A DNA stretch of 64,000 nt from Deroplatys truncata (Eukaryota; Arthropoda; Insecta; Mantodea; Mantidae): the NCBI GenBank assembly GCA_030765065.1, contig CM060990.1:217907290-217971289 (forward strand). The letters are read 5' to 3'. A program made the translations under genes and the position numbers. Shown one piece after another: positions 20,061 to 32,439 of this stretch. The stretch's first letter is position 1. Each line of letters opens with the position of its first letter. A model generated the notes under the pieces. The model did no database searches and had not been told where the DNA came from. It saw only the letters and a program-made list of their open reading frames with translations.

Positions 20061-22660
20061 TTAACCCTAGGATGCATGGTGTTGAATACACACATGAATG
20101 CATATGCAGGACCTGCGAGGTGCTGTCCTTGTATTAAATTCTTCTTTTCATGTACTTATTTTTTGCAGTTGAATTCATTTGTTTCAAATTTATTGATCTA
20201 TTAGTGTCCCTAAGTTATACTAAAAGAATCTGGTGGGCCTGAGTAATGTTTTATTCTTTTTTAAGAATTCTAACAGTTTATTTTTATCAGTTACAATCAC
20301 TTACAACATATGCAAATAATTATATTAATGTACATATAAGTTGCAGTTCTCCATGTTATAAGAGTTATCAAGTTCAATTCTTTGAATTAAAACATTCTTA
20401 TTGTTCACAGTAATAGGAATAATAAGCTATATTTTGACAAAAAATTATTATACTACTTTCATGAAATCTTGAATTTTTTTTAGTTTAAAACATTTGACAA
20501 ACAAGAAGCACAAAGAATGGCACTATGTTCTTTATAGATATTGTTTTTACACTTCATACTTATCACGGTGCTTTTCCTATGTTTGTTATATAGACAATAT
20601 TTGCACCTTTTTCTTTCCTATACAACTGTTTGGTTCATTGATGAGAGACCGTTTTGCACACCACATCTGTGCATGGCATCAGTTATTTTCCTTGGGAGAT
20701 TAGGGATCTGAATTTTAAGTTTCATTAGTGGTCTTGCCATTTCCTCTGCTAAATCTCTTGGGAACAAATGCCTTCTATTGGTTGTTCCACTATGGTATGT
20801 CAGATGTTGGGTAGAAAATAAAATTTCACTCTTCATTGCTGCGACATCCATCATATTCATCCATAATGCAAATGGCCATCTCTCGTTACTCTTGTAGGTG
20901 TGATATTGAACTTTCTGGTACATTTGATTTGATCTGGTCCCTTTGTGGAGTTACAGAACTTGATTGCATCTGGTTTCTTTTTTGCACGAGTTTGATGAAT
21001 GTCTTTGCCATGATGCATTGTACTAATGAGTACTGATTTTTGCTTTTTGGGAACATAACTCATGGTGATATCACTTCTAAAGGCAAATAATGTGGAATGC
21101 ACTGCTCTTCAGGAGGACAGTTTCATCTCATTGGGGATTTCTGGTTTATTTTGTTTGATTGTCCTCACCACTGTAATTTGCTTCTAAAGCATCCCTTCCA
21201 CCAGCTGAATACTGGTGAAGTTGTCAACAGTAATATTTCTGGATGATCCTTCTATACTTTCAGCAAAATCTTTCACCAAATTGAATCCCAGGTTTTTCTG
21301 AGTAGGTTAATATGGATTCCTTCCCATGTACACAATTCCGTCTAAAGCATATGCAGATGTAGCATCACATAACCAAAATATCTTTATGCCATACTTGGCT
21401 GGTTCAGAGGGCATATACTGGATTAAGCTGCATCTTCCATGGGATGGAGTAACTGTTCATCAACTGTGAGCGAATCATTAGGAAACTCGTCACAGTTCCC
21501 ATACATAGTGATTAGCTGCAAGTTTGTGGTTTACAGATCCAGCTTCATGGGTGCACCTATCATAGTCCTATCATTCTCCTTATATCCTCGAATCTATTTA
21601 GTGACATTGTGACTTTATATGTAGGATTTACTTTTTCATCCAAGAACAATTCTCTTGCAGGGACATCCTAACTCCTCTCAACAGCAAGCAGTAAAAGACC
21701 AAGAAAAGCCTCCATTTCAATTAGTGAAACATTTTTCCATATTTTGCCACGTGAAGCAGCCACCTTTCTGCCTTCAATATTTGTGCAGTTGACGACTTCA
21801 TCCAGTATTTCCTTGGAGATAATAGTCCCAGGCAATCTTAGATTTACAGGTTTTCAATCCACGAGCTGGACCGGGTGCCTTCTTTGTGATATTGTGAATA
21901 GGCTTACAAGAAGTTGCAGGGGGATCTAAATTCCAAATGGTTCCATTACAACTAACGTATGTGCTGGTATGAGTTGCTGATGTGGAACTTCATTTTCAGA
22001 CTCTGATGAAGTAATACTATCTGAAGTACTGTTATCTTCCAGACCGTTTGTATCAGCAGGTTCAAAGTTTGATTCTCCACTACACTCTTCAAAAATACTT
22101 TCTTCTTCACATAAATCAGCTTCATCAAACAAGCGAGTGATAGCACTTTCAAAATTAGCTGCAGTTGCACGTACTGATTCTCGTTTTTCTTGATGAAGCC
22201 ATAACAAAATACATGTCACTCAAACAACAGCTGATGCAAAATTAAATAGGTCATAACAATACCAGCATTGGGGCAACAAACTAAACTAATGTGAAAGTGA
22301 CAATAGCAGCACAGAAAAATACTGTGCAACAATAAAGCATGCGATTGCAAAAAGCTCAAATAAAGGTAATTTTTTTATCTCCCTCTTATCCTGTTGCTGC
22401 TACAGAAATATAGAAGTCAATATGGAATAGACAGGGGGGCTTCTGAAGCCCTGCATATGCATTAATGCTGTTTCGTCAAATATTTTGAATTATACAAAAA
22501 CCCTGAAAAGTAATTTAGCTCAGACTTGATAAGAGGGATGCCAAGGGTAAGTAAAAGAATGCTGGAAAGGAGTTTGAAATCAAATCAAGAATTACAGGAA
22601 AATTTAAAAAGAAAGTCCTTCAAGGGTCTCCGAGGCCCAGTATATGCATCCTAGGGTTAA
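20061..22660. mobile_element. piggyBac-like transposon with perfect ends and TTAA target duplication
   Basis: TTAA at 20061-20064 is followed by CCCTAGGATGCAT (20065-20077). The exact inverse ATGCATCCTAGGG (22644-22656) is followed by TTAA (22657-22660). A second, subterminal inverted repeat pairs ATGCATATGCAGG (about 20098) with CCTGCATATGCAT (22450-22462). CCCT ends and TTAA duplication are the hallmark of piggyBac. The element is 2592 bp long and complete in outline. Confidence 0.9.
20600..22220 (-). pseudogene. piggyBac transposase, decayed
   Basis: Read on the minus strand: an acidic N-terminus (22219-21926, rich in Glu/Ser as in relatives), then the region with TVDEQLL and PAKYGIKIFWLCDA (about 21470-21380). 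VDNFTSIQLVEG follows near 21215, and then NERWPFALWMNMMD-like sequence near 20890-20850. A C-terminal stretch with LPRKITDAMHRCGV lies near 20680. DEQ and CDA carry catalytic Asp residues in the family. Several stops and frameshifts break the frame, so the copy is dead in itself. Its intact ends could still be moved by an active relative. Confidence 0.8.
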
Positions 22661-23190
22661 GTGTTTCCCTGAGTGCAGTTTTAAAATCCTTTATTTCTTA
22701 CATTATAGCAATGTATAGTGCTTAGTTATGTATTTGATGCTTAGTTTGGTTCTGCCTTGCTACTTTACAGCCTGTATAAATAAAATATGTATGGAACAGT
22801 TAATATAGTTAAGTTCTTTAATATCTGCCTACGGGCATGTTTCTCATCCACATTTGTTATCTTTATTGCCTTTTTTTTTTTTACCTAACTTATTAGCTGC
22901 TGGAATTAATACTTCCTGTATATGTTCTCCTATATTTTGTGAGCAGATAAAAGCATAAAATGCTTTTTTATGGTTTTATCATCCATTATCCTTCTAGCTT
23001 ACCTGATTATATAGATGCATTTGTGTATTTTTTAGTAATATATTCTTGTATTTATGGTTGCCAATAGAAATGCTTGTTGATTACTACCCCTAGAAAGTTT
23101 GTATGGTATGTCTCTGGGATACTGTTGCCATCAATATTAAGCTTTATATTATGAGAGTTTTTTTAAGATAATTTTACCAAGCTGTTTTTA
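22661..23190. other. AT-rich DNA without recognised features
   Basis: Contains a short poly-T run near 22870. Nothing else supportable. Confidence 0.4.
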
Positions 23191-23436
23191 TATGGTTGTG
23201 GAGGCAGAAATGATGTATGGTATAGAAATATGGGGATTAGATAGAGGATGGGAATGCATAGATAGTGAATGTGTTAATTTAGTGACAAGAGATTGTAAAA
23301 TGTAAATAAACTGTAGTGATTGTCTACTGAATAAGTGACCAGGGTCAAAATGCAGTAGACAATCTAATTTGTAAAACTCTTAGCACAATAAATACAATAC
23401 AATACAATACAATACAATACAATACAATACAATACA
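23191..23436 (+). mobile_element. Internally deleted non-LTR retrotransposon 3' end with (AATAC)n tail
   Basis: About 75 bases matching the codons around GIEIWGLDRGWEC of the 56-60 kb element are joined directly to that element's 3' untranslated region (TTAGTGACAAGAGATTGTAA onward). The copy ends in about nine AATAC units (23390-23436). The coding part in between is missing, so it arose by internal deletion or template switching. Same family as 56010-60110. Confidence 0.75.
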
Positions 23437-23440
23437 ATTA

Positions 23441-23597
23441 CGTCTCCACAGAAGCAGTTAACTCTACCAAATATGGAACAAAAAGTGTATTAAATAGTGT
23501 CGCCAAAACATACAACAGTCTCTGATTTGACATCAAAACATCACTTAATTTATCTCAGTTAAAAAACAAACACTCAAATACCTCTTTGACCAATACT
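23441..23597 (+). pseudogene. C-terminal fragment of another non-LTR ORF2
   Basis: Translation gives KYGTKSVLNSVAKTYNSL followed by a Ser/Leu/Lys-rich end. This resembles the last residues of Jockey/CR1-type ORF2 proteins (YGTRS, WNSLP, SLSQFK). Short and degenerate. Confidence 0.45.
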
Positions 23598-24055
23598 TGA
23601 AGACATTGAACACACAGTATTTAAGTGCCAAGGAACAGAAAATTGGAGAAAAGAATTTTTTAATAAGAAGTGGTTGAAGGGGGATAGAAATACACTTATA
23701 ATTGAAATGATATGCAAGGACGCTAGAAGCATTGGACAGTTTTTGTGTAAAGTAAAAAATAAATGGCTTTGGACAGTGGAAAGAGAAAAGTAAGAGGTAG
23801 TGCATCTTTCTTTGAATGGAAAACTATAGTGAATGTGTGATAGTTAAGTAATCAATAAATGGAAAGTGAAAAAAAAAAAAGTGAAAATGGGACATGAAAA
23901 AAAAAAACTGAAAAAAAGAGCAAGATAATTTAGTGACAAGAGATTGTAAAATGTAAATAAACTGTAGTGATTGTCTACTGAATAAGTGACCAGGGTCAAA
24001 ATGCAGTAGACAATCAAATTTGTAAAACTCTTAGCACAATAAATACTATACTATA
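23598..24055 (+). mobile_element. 5'-truncated non-LTR copy, same family as 56010-60110
   Basis: Begins inside the final part of ORF2 (EDIEHTVFKCQGTENW, the zinc-knuckle end) and runs through the stop near 23792. A-rich linkers follow, then the same 3' untranslated region (23935-24050) ending CACAATAAATACTATACTA. Typical of incomplete target-primed reverse transcription. Confidence 0.75.
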
Positions 24056-26136
24056 TATTTATCAACAATAATGAATTTGTTACACAAAGCATAATGCTGA
24101 CATGGCATCCATATGCCCAAATCTACATTGCCTTATTTTAAACACTTTCTAAGTACTACAGTGTATCATTTATCATCAAAGCAGCCTCCTGAGATTGTAG
24201 GATGCCATTTTAGACAATTTTTACAATTAATTTACACTGGCTTGTGGAATAACTGTTTATATAAATTGGTAGTATAAGGTTAGGGTAGAGTGTCTTGTAA
24301 CTGTAACTTGACAAACTTATTACTAAGAAAAAAAAAGGCTTTAAATAAAAAATAGCATTTTATATCAAAGCCTTTTATAGCAGAGGTAAATTACTTCATA
24401 AACACTGATGCCTTTCTATGAATTACCTACTTCGCTTTTTACCAGTTTAGAGGCGTTTACAGTTCAGCTTTGATAAAATAAAATTTCTTTGTATTGAAAG
24501 CACCACTGTAAATATAATTATAGAAATGTTTTCAAATCTGGTTAATATTAAACCAAACTTTGTAAACACTTATAGTATGCCATACACATTTCAGAAAATA
24601 GATAAATAAGTAAATAAAATTAAATTAAATCCATAGCTATTATTTCTACTATACTTTAGTGACTTGGAAATGATGGCTCTGATACAGATGGTACTGCAGA
24701 GGGTACAATGACAGCCCCTAAGGCAGGGTCATCATTCTTAGACTGGCAGTTCCTTAAGCTGTGTTCCAAAATTCTACCAATATTTTGCTAAAAAATTTCT
24801 ACAAGTGGATATCAATTTCAAAGAAATGATTTGAAAACTTCCTTAGGTCAAACATCCCAAAGAATTCAACAACTGCCATGCACAATGTAATCTTTATCAC
24901 TCAATATCCTAGATAAGCCCCCCCCAACAAAAAGGAAATATATATATATATATAAAGACTTTTGGAATATTCTTAATGTGTTTGGAAATGAACTTGCTAA
25001 ATGGATCTCATGGTTATAGAAAATATGGAAAAGCTGAGTTCCAATAAGTAGTAAATGCTCATTTGGGGGGGGGGAACAAACCATAATATAAAGTAAATTA
25101 GGCGATTAAAGGTTCAAAGAAATGTTGCAGCATTAGATGCTTGGGAGATGATTTTCATCATGAAATCCAAAAAGCAAGCAATGAACTTTATTCCCATGGA
25201 AGTGAATCCTTCCATGAAATTCTTGAAACCACTACTAAAAAAGCTTTCATTCAACCAAACAGTTCACTCAGAGTTAAGTCAATAGCAGCTGATGATGTAG
25301 ACAAGTCTACAAAACCTGTTCTACATAAAAGTGTGTTTAATAAACTTATTTCTCATGTGAATTTGGTATAGCTGATTAATTCCTTTTTATTTTCATACAA
25401 TGAACTATTTTGTTAAGCAGTTTCTTCTACAAAGTATTGCTCAGCCTTTTTATGGATGCAATGTTGCCAAAGAATTATTTTGGTATGGTCGCCAAATTCA
25501 TCATGCAAGTACAGCAAGAGATTAAAAATTAATACTGTATAGGTATAATACACATTTATTATATATACTGTAAGACATTTACTATACAAGCAACAAAATC
25601 AGCTCCATGTTTAAGTTGTTACAAAATATTTCATCTTTCTAGCTAGGAATACATAACACAAATAAATGAATGCCCTTAGCCCTTTTTGCCCTCCATAATG
25701 GCTGCCTCCAGAGTTATACATTACTGTTTTACCTGACAACTGCAGGCAATCCTGCTTCACAACAGCCATTTGATTTTCCTTTACAACTGATATTGCTTTA
25801 CTGACTGCTTCTCCATCATATGCTCTCCAGCAACAGTGAGGAATCTGAATTAGTTTCAGTTCTATTGTAATTACTGATATACAGGCTTCCAAAGTCTTAA
25901 CTTAATCCAAAACCATGTAAAGCATCATAATTAAAGGAAAACAAATATTAAAAAAATTTGTTTCACATTAAAAATAAATGACATCAAGCACATCTTTGAA
26001 ACAGACCATAGTAGTTATTTTCTATACCTTGTCCTTAAACTTTTAAATGTTCATTGCATTGGCCACTTCAATTTTTCCTCTTAGTTCCATGTGCTTCCAG
26101 TTATTAATATTCAGTTTACTGTGCTCCTTCTTTCAG
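24056..26136. other. Region upstream of the first visible Bicaudal-C exon
   Basis: AT-rich. Open frames at 25141-25371 (+) and 25611-25892 (-) have no features I recognise. No exon with the expected phase could be identified here, although the sequence is probably Bicaudal-C intron or 5' flank. Confidence 0.4.
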
Positions 26137-26180
26137 GTGATACAGATTCTCAGGAGCCAGCAGACATCTTCTTCCAGAAG
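26137..26180 (+). CDS. BicC: Bicaudal-C exon (encodes ...EPADIFFQK)
   Basis: A 44-base exon is preceded by a pyrimidine tract and TTTCAG, and followed by GTATGT. After two bases of a split codon it encodes DTDSQEPADIFFQK. This matches the (E)DFFQK segment that in Bicaudal-C precedes the first KH-type domain. It ends in phase 0, as the next exon requires. Called only because it sits at the right place and phase before the unmistakable exon at 28325. The previous exon (phase 1 end) was not found. Confidence 0.7.
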
Positions 26181-28324
26181 GTATGTACTTAATTTGTGAA
26201 ATTTTTAGTAAAACTGAAATGCCTAAAATACAATACATCATAGGTGTATGAATAATTTGATTTCCATTTTCATATAAAACAGGCATGAAGAAACAGACAT
26301 CTTGAAAACACCTCTCCAAAAATTCAGTTGTGCCTGCCTGTCAACTGTTTAAGCTGCTTCTGCTCTACGTGCATGCATTCATTCATTCATACAAACTGCG
26401 AGGATCATGGCACTGATCTGTGTTAGTTTCATGATTATTGGGAGAATGTCATTTTCAAGTTAAAAAAACTTAACTTTAATTGCGTGAAATATACCATACT
26501 TCATATAAACAAGACTTTTTAGAAACTGATAGATTAAATGACTGAAAGCTGGTGTCATTTAAAATCAGTCAAACCAATCACTGTACTTCGTTATCAAGAG
26601 ACCGTTTTATTACCCTTCAGTCAATAGCAATATGAGGGCTTAAAAGCTTGCTCCCCATTATGCCTGTATTCCCCATATCTAATTTAAGGTTTAAATTTTG
26701 TTAAAAATTTGAAAATGTATGTTCTGCCTTATGAATACAAAGTAGGTATTAATAAGGATTTTACTTTCTAAGCATTCTAAAATACATCTTGCCATAAGGG
26801 TACTAAGTTATGTCAGTATGAATTGGCAGACTTAAGGTACATACTACCATGCAAGGCACAGTGAGTTGAGTTGTTGCATTATTTTATATTGTATAATTGG
26901 ATATTGTCTCTTTACCATGCCTTACTGCCCTAGAATCTGATGTGCATCCACCTTAAGTCCCATATCAGTAATCTAATCACAATTGGAATATAATTCTAAT
27001 ACACAAATCCCTTGGGTAAGCAAGAAAGGAATGTAGATGCAGCAGAATAAATAACTGCTTTAAGGAGAGAATGAAGATGAAATGTTTTCAAAAATACATT
27101 TTAATTCTTTAAGGTGAATGATCATTGAATCTTATATTCTGAAATTTGACTTCAAATTTATGAACATTTTCCATGTACCTACTTGAAAAAATACAATGAA
27201 CTATATTACCATTTGTACACAATGGGAATTGAAAAAAGGTCCCCAAATTATAGGATTTGTAACAGGGAGGATGAAACCATCCTGCATCATACATTCCAAT
27301 ATGATGTATTGGAAAATGGATAATGCAACCATTTAGAGAGTTCAGACACCAAAGTAATAGTATCCAATAAGCATCTAGTTGAACTGTTGAAAATGAACAG
27401 GTTTGCTGAACTAGTACAACTGGAAGAGATACTATGCAATGAGCCATCAACTTCAATGTGGGCAAGATAGATAACATCTCATGTCTCCCAGATTATATCA
27501 ATTATCAACCAGATTATCGATTTCTAATTTTCTATCTTAAATGGCTTTCAACAATTGCAAATTATTTGATTAAGTTTAGTTAAAAATTTTGACCAAAGAC
27601 TGAAAAACAGTAGGTCTGAAATACTCTAAATAATTACAAATTGATATGCTTTTCAAATTCTGTTTGCTAATTCCTGAGGGAAAACATGGTTAAGTTTTCT
27701 GAATATGGTTTACATGTTCAAAAGACAAATGTGAGAGGCATACAAATTTTCACTTTTTCTATCTGGCTTTCAAAAAGTTGTAAAGCAAGTTACAAAAGAA
27801 TTTTCTGCACAACTTTCGTCATTGTAGAATTCCATGAATGGAAAAATGTTGAAATCTTACTTTGAGAAAATGGAAACTGAATTCATGCTTACCATTGGGC
27901 AGGAAATTATAAAACTGCTAAGAAAGGTAACTATACTAGAATGGAATTTGAGAAAGAAAGCTGGGTATGAAAACTTAATTACTTTTATAAGCACAAATTC
28001 ATTTTTCAAATTTCTTCCTTGACTTAAAATTTTAAAGTATTTTACATGGTTGCACATCCATTATTTACATAATTAAAACTTGCAGAATTTAACCTCAAGA
28101 AGAGCTAGAATCTCCTAAAGTCAATTGGATCATGTCGTATCTTGAAAAACATTTTTCAACTGAAAATTAAATGCCTGGGTAAAACCATTTGTTGGATGTG
28201 AAGTGCATAGATACCAACAATTATACATAAAAAAACTTTAAACTAAGTGTAACAATTATATTACTCAAAATTAGGTTTAAATGTTTGATATTAGATATTA
28301 TAGCATTTACATTTTCAATTTCAG
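26181..28324 (+). other. Bicaudal-C intron
   Basis: 2144 bases, GT...AG. A stretch near 27240-27480 gives NREDETILHHTFQ on the + strand, like a retrotransposon zinc-knuckle end, but this is too weak to call. No other feature. Confidence 0.65.
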
Positions 28325-28394
28325 ATTATGAACGAGACGACAACGCACATAACGTGGCCTTGTCGTCTGAAAATTGGAGCCAAGTCAAAAAAGG
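28325..28394 (+). CDS. BicC: Bicaudal-C exon (encodes IMNETTTHITWPCRLKIGAK...)
   Basis: A 70-base exon between TTTCAG and GTAAGT. It encodes 23 residues with the diagnostic block THITWPCRLKIGAKSKK, nearly the same as TQIAWPSKLKIGAKSKK of vertebrate Bicaudal-C. It ends with one base of a split Asp codon, completed by the exon at 39615. Bicaudal-C is an RNA-binding translational repressor that recruits the CCR4-NOT deadenylase to target mRNAs. It is needed for anterior patterning in the fly oocyte and for left-right and kidney development in vertebrates. Confidence 0.92.
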
Positions 28395-29769
28395 GTAAGT
28401 TGATGCTACTGCAAATTGTATGTATGTAAAATATTATGCTTTGTATAAAACTGAGGCACAGGAATATATGCACTTGGTTTATAAAATTGAATGCAGTAGT
28501 AATATGTTGCTACCTCAAATAAGAAAAAAAGGTGACATGTAAGTAAGTAAATGAATGAATATAAAAATAGATACAGAAATATAAATAAAGATAAAGATAA
28601 ATAGATGTGCAAACTTATTGCTAAAGGTGCGAATTGGAAGTACATAGACAATTTTTCTTAACTTTAAAGTCTAGCATCAGATGTTGGTAAATACTCATAT
28701 TGTGAAAAGGAAGTGCCTTTTTGCCTTTATTTCAATTTGCAGTTTATGAATTGTTGATTAGTAGATTAAAGAAAGCAAACAAATTAATCTACCTACACAA
28801 ATGCATGGTGGTTACAAGTTGTACATGGCATTGGCAGGTTGCATAGTCATATTAGTTACCCATATAAGTTTTCATTGTGTAGTATTAAATAATTATGGTT
28901 TAATGCCATTCATTTCATTACTGTTCTACAACCAACCATCCTGAAAGTTAGGTAATACCTTCATTTAATAGAAATATATGTACTTTCTACTCTTTCCTGC
29001 TGTTTCTCTGTGTCAGATTTTATTTTTATAATATTTCTTGTTCACACTTAATTTTCAATCACCAATGTAGTGCTCCACATTTAAGCTTTTCGAATGTAAA
29101 TTTTATAACTCTTCATATGGTAAGTTATTTGATTACTTTATTTACTGTGCTATGACATATTTTGATATTACTTTCCTAAATTTACAATTGCAATAAAATA
29201 AGGTAGGTACTGAATTAGAAAACAAAGTAACTGATATATGATAAACTACAGAAAGTGAATGTTAAAGTAATAACTGCGCATGTGAGTTTAAGCGAACAAA
29301 TTATATAAATAGGAGTATAACTTGTAATGAAATGAACAAGAAACATAAAAGGGCCATAGAAAATCCTAAATTTAATGCAAATGGTAAAGTTCATTGAGAC
29401 AGCATATAATAAGGATGCCTGATTATTAATTAAGAGAAAGTCATGCCATTAGCCAAATTCTGATGTTGTAATCAATTCTGTTCAGTTTAATAAGTTTTAC
29501 ATTGAGTTATCTGAAAAATTCATTCACAATTAATACAAATAATTCATATACTATGTTACTAAAAAAACCCAACGGTGGACTTCAAATGGAGGGAATTAAT
29601 GGTTGATAGTGGATGTAAGACTATTCTATCACTGAAAAATTCTAAAAATATTATGATATATCAAACAATTTAGTGAATGTAGTGAATCAGTTTATTTTAT
29701 ATCTTCTTACTGTGTGTACTGCTTTGTAACATGGAATTTTCCAGAAACAAAAGTTTATAAGCAAGGCAA

Positions 29770-30200
29770 CATAGATGAACTTTCCAAATACAAACATTTC
29801 TGTTACCTATTTTTTCAAAAGTGATTGAAAGTATTATGAAGAGATATTTATTTTGAAAAGAATGACTTATTTTTGGAGAATCAATCTGGGTTTAGGAGTG
29901 GTCATAATGCTACTAAAGCTGCAAGTAACTTAGTCAGCTTTATTTTGAATGCTTTTGAGGATCATGAGCCTGTAGGTACTATATTTTGTGACATGAGTAA
30001 AGCCTCTTATTGTGTTACGCATCAATTATTAGACAAAACTGAATGTTTTGAGACAAAGGTTATGCAGCTGACAATTAGATTGTAACTTCTAAATTGTAGA
30101 CAATGTGTGAAAATTAATGACACTCAGAACTCAGAATAATTAGACACAGTGTGCCTCTCTGATCTCTACTTGGTGCAATTTTGTTTTTGATCATGGCAAA
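29770..30200 (+). pseudogene. Non-LTR reverse transcriptase relic (Jockey/CR1-like)
   Basis: The + strand reads ISVLPIFSKVIEK-like sequence, then ENQSGFRSGHNATKAASNLV (finger/motif 2 region). GTIFCDMSKASYCVTHQLL follows, which is palm motif A with Asp kept and the usual AFD changed to ASY. A motif B remnant with LFLIMANDV lies near 30180. Stops and indels interrupt it. It lies in the sense direction of the Bicaudal-C intron. Confidence 0.75.
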
Positions 30201-30764
30201 TGACGTATATGAAAATCTACAGATGGCTCCAAAAGTTTTCCATGCCATGTGCTTGTAACAGCAGGGCATCTTATCGAAAGGTTATGCCAGGTGCCTTAGC
30301 TCATACCTATTCTACAAGGTTAGGGGATGTATTACTGCTAAAGAAAATATCATTCCAACGCATTTCCCTTAGATTTGGCTGTAAGAAAGTAATAAGTATG
30401 AAAAGAAAACAGCAAGAACATTACAGCACAGCAACATAAGCAGTAAGCAAACTAGTTTTTTGGAATTATAGACATATCATTGTATATTAAGTGTTAAAAC
30501 AAAATGTTTGATTTTCAATATTCACTATTTTCTCTACCCATTATCAGCTAACATGGTCTTTATTTATCATAATATCCTTAAAAAGTATGATTTTTCTGTA
30601 AACTTTACCTTAATTGTGACAACAATTTAGGCTAGAAGTTATTTCAAGTTCAGTCTAAGTTACACCTTTCCCTATTTGGTTGCATGCAAGATGCCGTAAT
30701 GACAAACAGATGCTTATCTATGCCACAATTCTTCTTTTTACTGTCTCTACTACTTGCCTATAAT

Positions 30765-30970
30765 AAGTAAGGAAGTATTGTATTCCACCCAAAAATTCAA
30801 TAGATTCACATGGAATACACGTTTTGAGAACCCCTGAATCCAAAGAAAGCATTTTTACTTTCTCTATGTAGTTACAGTAAGTAAAGGAAGTATTGTATTC
30901 GACCCAACAATTCAATTTAATTTCCCCAGAAATCAATTTTGAGACTCACTGAATCCAAAGAATGTATTTT
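30765..30970. repeat. Two-copy tandem repeat (~114 bp)
   Basis: The block AGTA(A)GGAAGTATTGTATTC...CTGAATCCAAAGAA occurs at about 30765-30850 and again at about 30881-30965, with several substitutions. No function apparent. Confidence 0.6.
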
Positions 30971-31016
30971 TTTAAAAAAAGGTGTGTGCGTGTGTGTGCA
31001 TGTGCGTGTCATGAAA

Positions 31017-31062
31017 GCCCATTTGAGCACCAGTTAATATTCATCTTTATTAGTACCTAACT
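31017..31062 (-). repeat. Block shared with 17960-18001
   Basis: Second occurrence of the 42-bp block found at the 3' end of the DDE transposase relic. It is again preceded by GTGTGCATGTG-like sequence. The DNA just to its right (31063-31150) shows weak similarity to the C-terminal part of that transposase, so this may be a shorter relic of the same family. Confidence 0.45.
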
Positions 31063-31229
31063 GGGACAGTGATGTCTCATTATTGACAATGTTTACTGGG
31101 ATGGAGATTCCTATAATAATGCTGTTAGTCAGTTATGAAGATTAAAACATCCAAACTTTTTTGTGCATTTGTATTAGGAAACATTTGTTTACACTGACCA
31201 CTTAAATTTTCTACAAAGTGTACATCACT

Positions 31230-31800
31230 TTTCTTGAACTTTGTATAAAATTTTTGCAACTATGAAGTAAAAATTGTCGAAACAAATGTAAAATATCTTG
31301 CAAATCAGGAACCTTTTGGGGAGTGCATCAAAGATGCCAAGACACTCAACCAGGCAGAACCAGGATCATTTGACACCAAAAGTCTTGGCTTTTGAATTAA
31401 GTGATATCATGATGACACAAATGGAATAAAGATTTGAAGATCTCGAACTTTTAATTTTGTTGAATTACTCGATGAAAAATGGTTCCCTGTTTATAAACCA
31501 GTGTTTGTCACTTAAGTTTATTGCATTGAGAAAATATCCATTCTTTGAGAATGAACAGCTGAATGAACTCTCAAATGTATATTCTAATCGAACAAAGCAG
31601 TTGCCTGCAGGTTTGTGGTAAAACATTTTTTTGAGGAGTGACCTAGGAAAAATCTTACAAGAAACTCCAATTCTCAAACTAATTCTCACCTTAGCTGTAT
31701 CTACTGGTTTGAGCGAATGAAGTAAGAGTATAGAAGAGTTGATATTTTTAAGGAACTCCATGTAATATTCTATATTGGGCAATTTAAGTATTCTGTATTG
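31230..31800 (+). pseudogene. hAT-like (ZMYM-type) transposase C-terminal relic
   Basis: The + strand gives ALRKYPFFENEQLNELSNVY, then LILTLAVSTGLSE and IEELIFLRNSM. This follows the order of the hAT dimerisation region in multicopy zinc-finger MYM/hAT proteins (FPFF..EQL..ELSV.Y, KLL.L....MTT.E.ER, KRIKTFLRNTM). Stop codons and a frameshift are present. Confidence 0.5.
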
Positions 31801-32439
31801 GGAAACTTCTGAATGGTATTTCCAGGGATGATGGCTTCAAAGAACACACTTATATCTTTGCAGAGCGAAAAGCATGACTGGAATTTATCTATATGAAACT
31901 ATAATATATGAAATGAGTAGCTTCACCACTGATGGAAGGTGGTCACCAGGGATGCCAATACAAAGGAAATACTGGAAGTTGATGGCTCAAAACCTGCAAG
32001 TGCATTTGCGCAATGGTAGTAATTTTCTTGCACATTTCACTTTGGAGGGATGCTTAACATTAGAAATACATAATATAAATCAGTGACCAGCAAACTTTGA
32101 ATGCAATGAAGGCCTCTTTATTGCTTTGAAGTAGATTTGAGAGATTTCAGACAAGTTTGTGATTGCTTTGTATAATTTTTTTTCTCCAAGACTCTGGGAG
32201 GGATTTTAATTCTTCCACCCCCACCAGCACTGACTGTAGGATGCTTTTGGAAATGCTTATTGGAAGGATGACTTCTGTTGAAGTAAACTAGTATGTTAGA
32301 ATTTAAGTCAACATGGATTTGTAGCTAAATTATCAAAAATTGCAGGAATATGTACATGGACTGTTGTAATTGAAAGATATTTGTAAAAGTAAAGAACAAA
32401 ATAATGAACTGCACAATGTGCAGAAATAAATTGGAAAAA

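Noticed and set aside
25141-25371. 76-codon frame upstream of Bicaudal-C
   Set aside because: No recognisable domain, no splice context fitting the phase needed by the exon at 26137, and no supporting repeat family.
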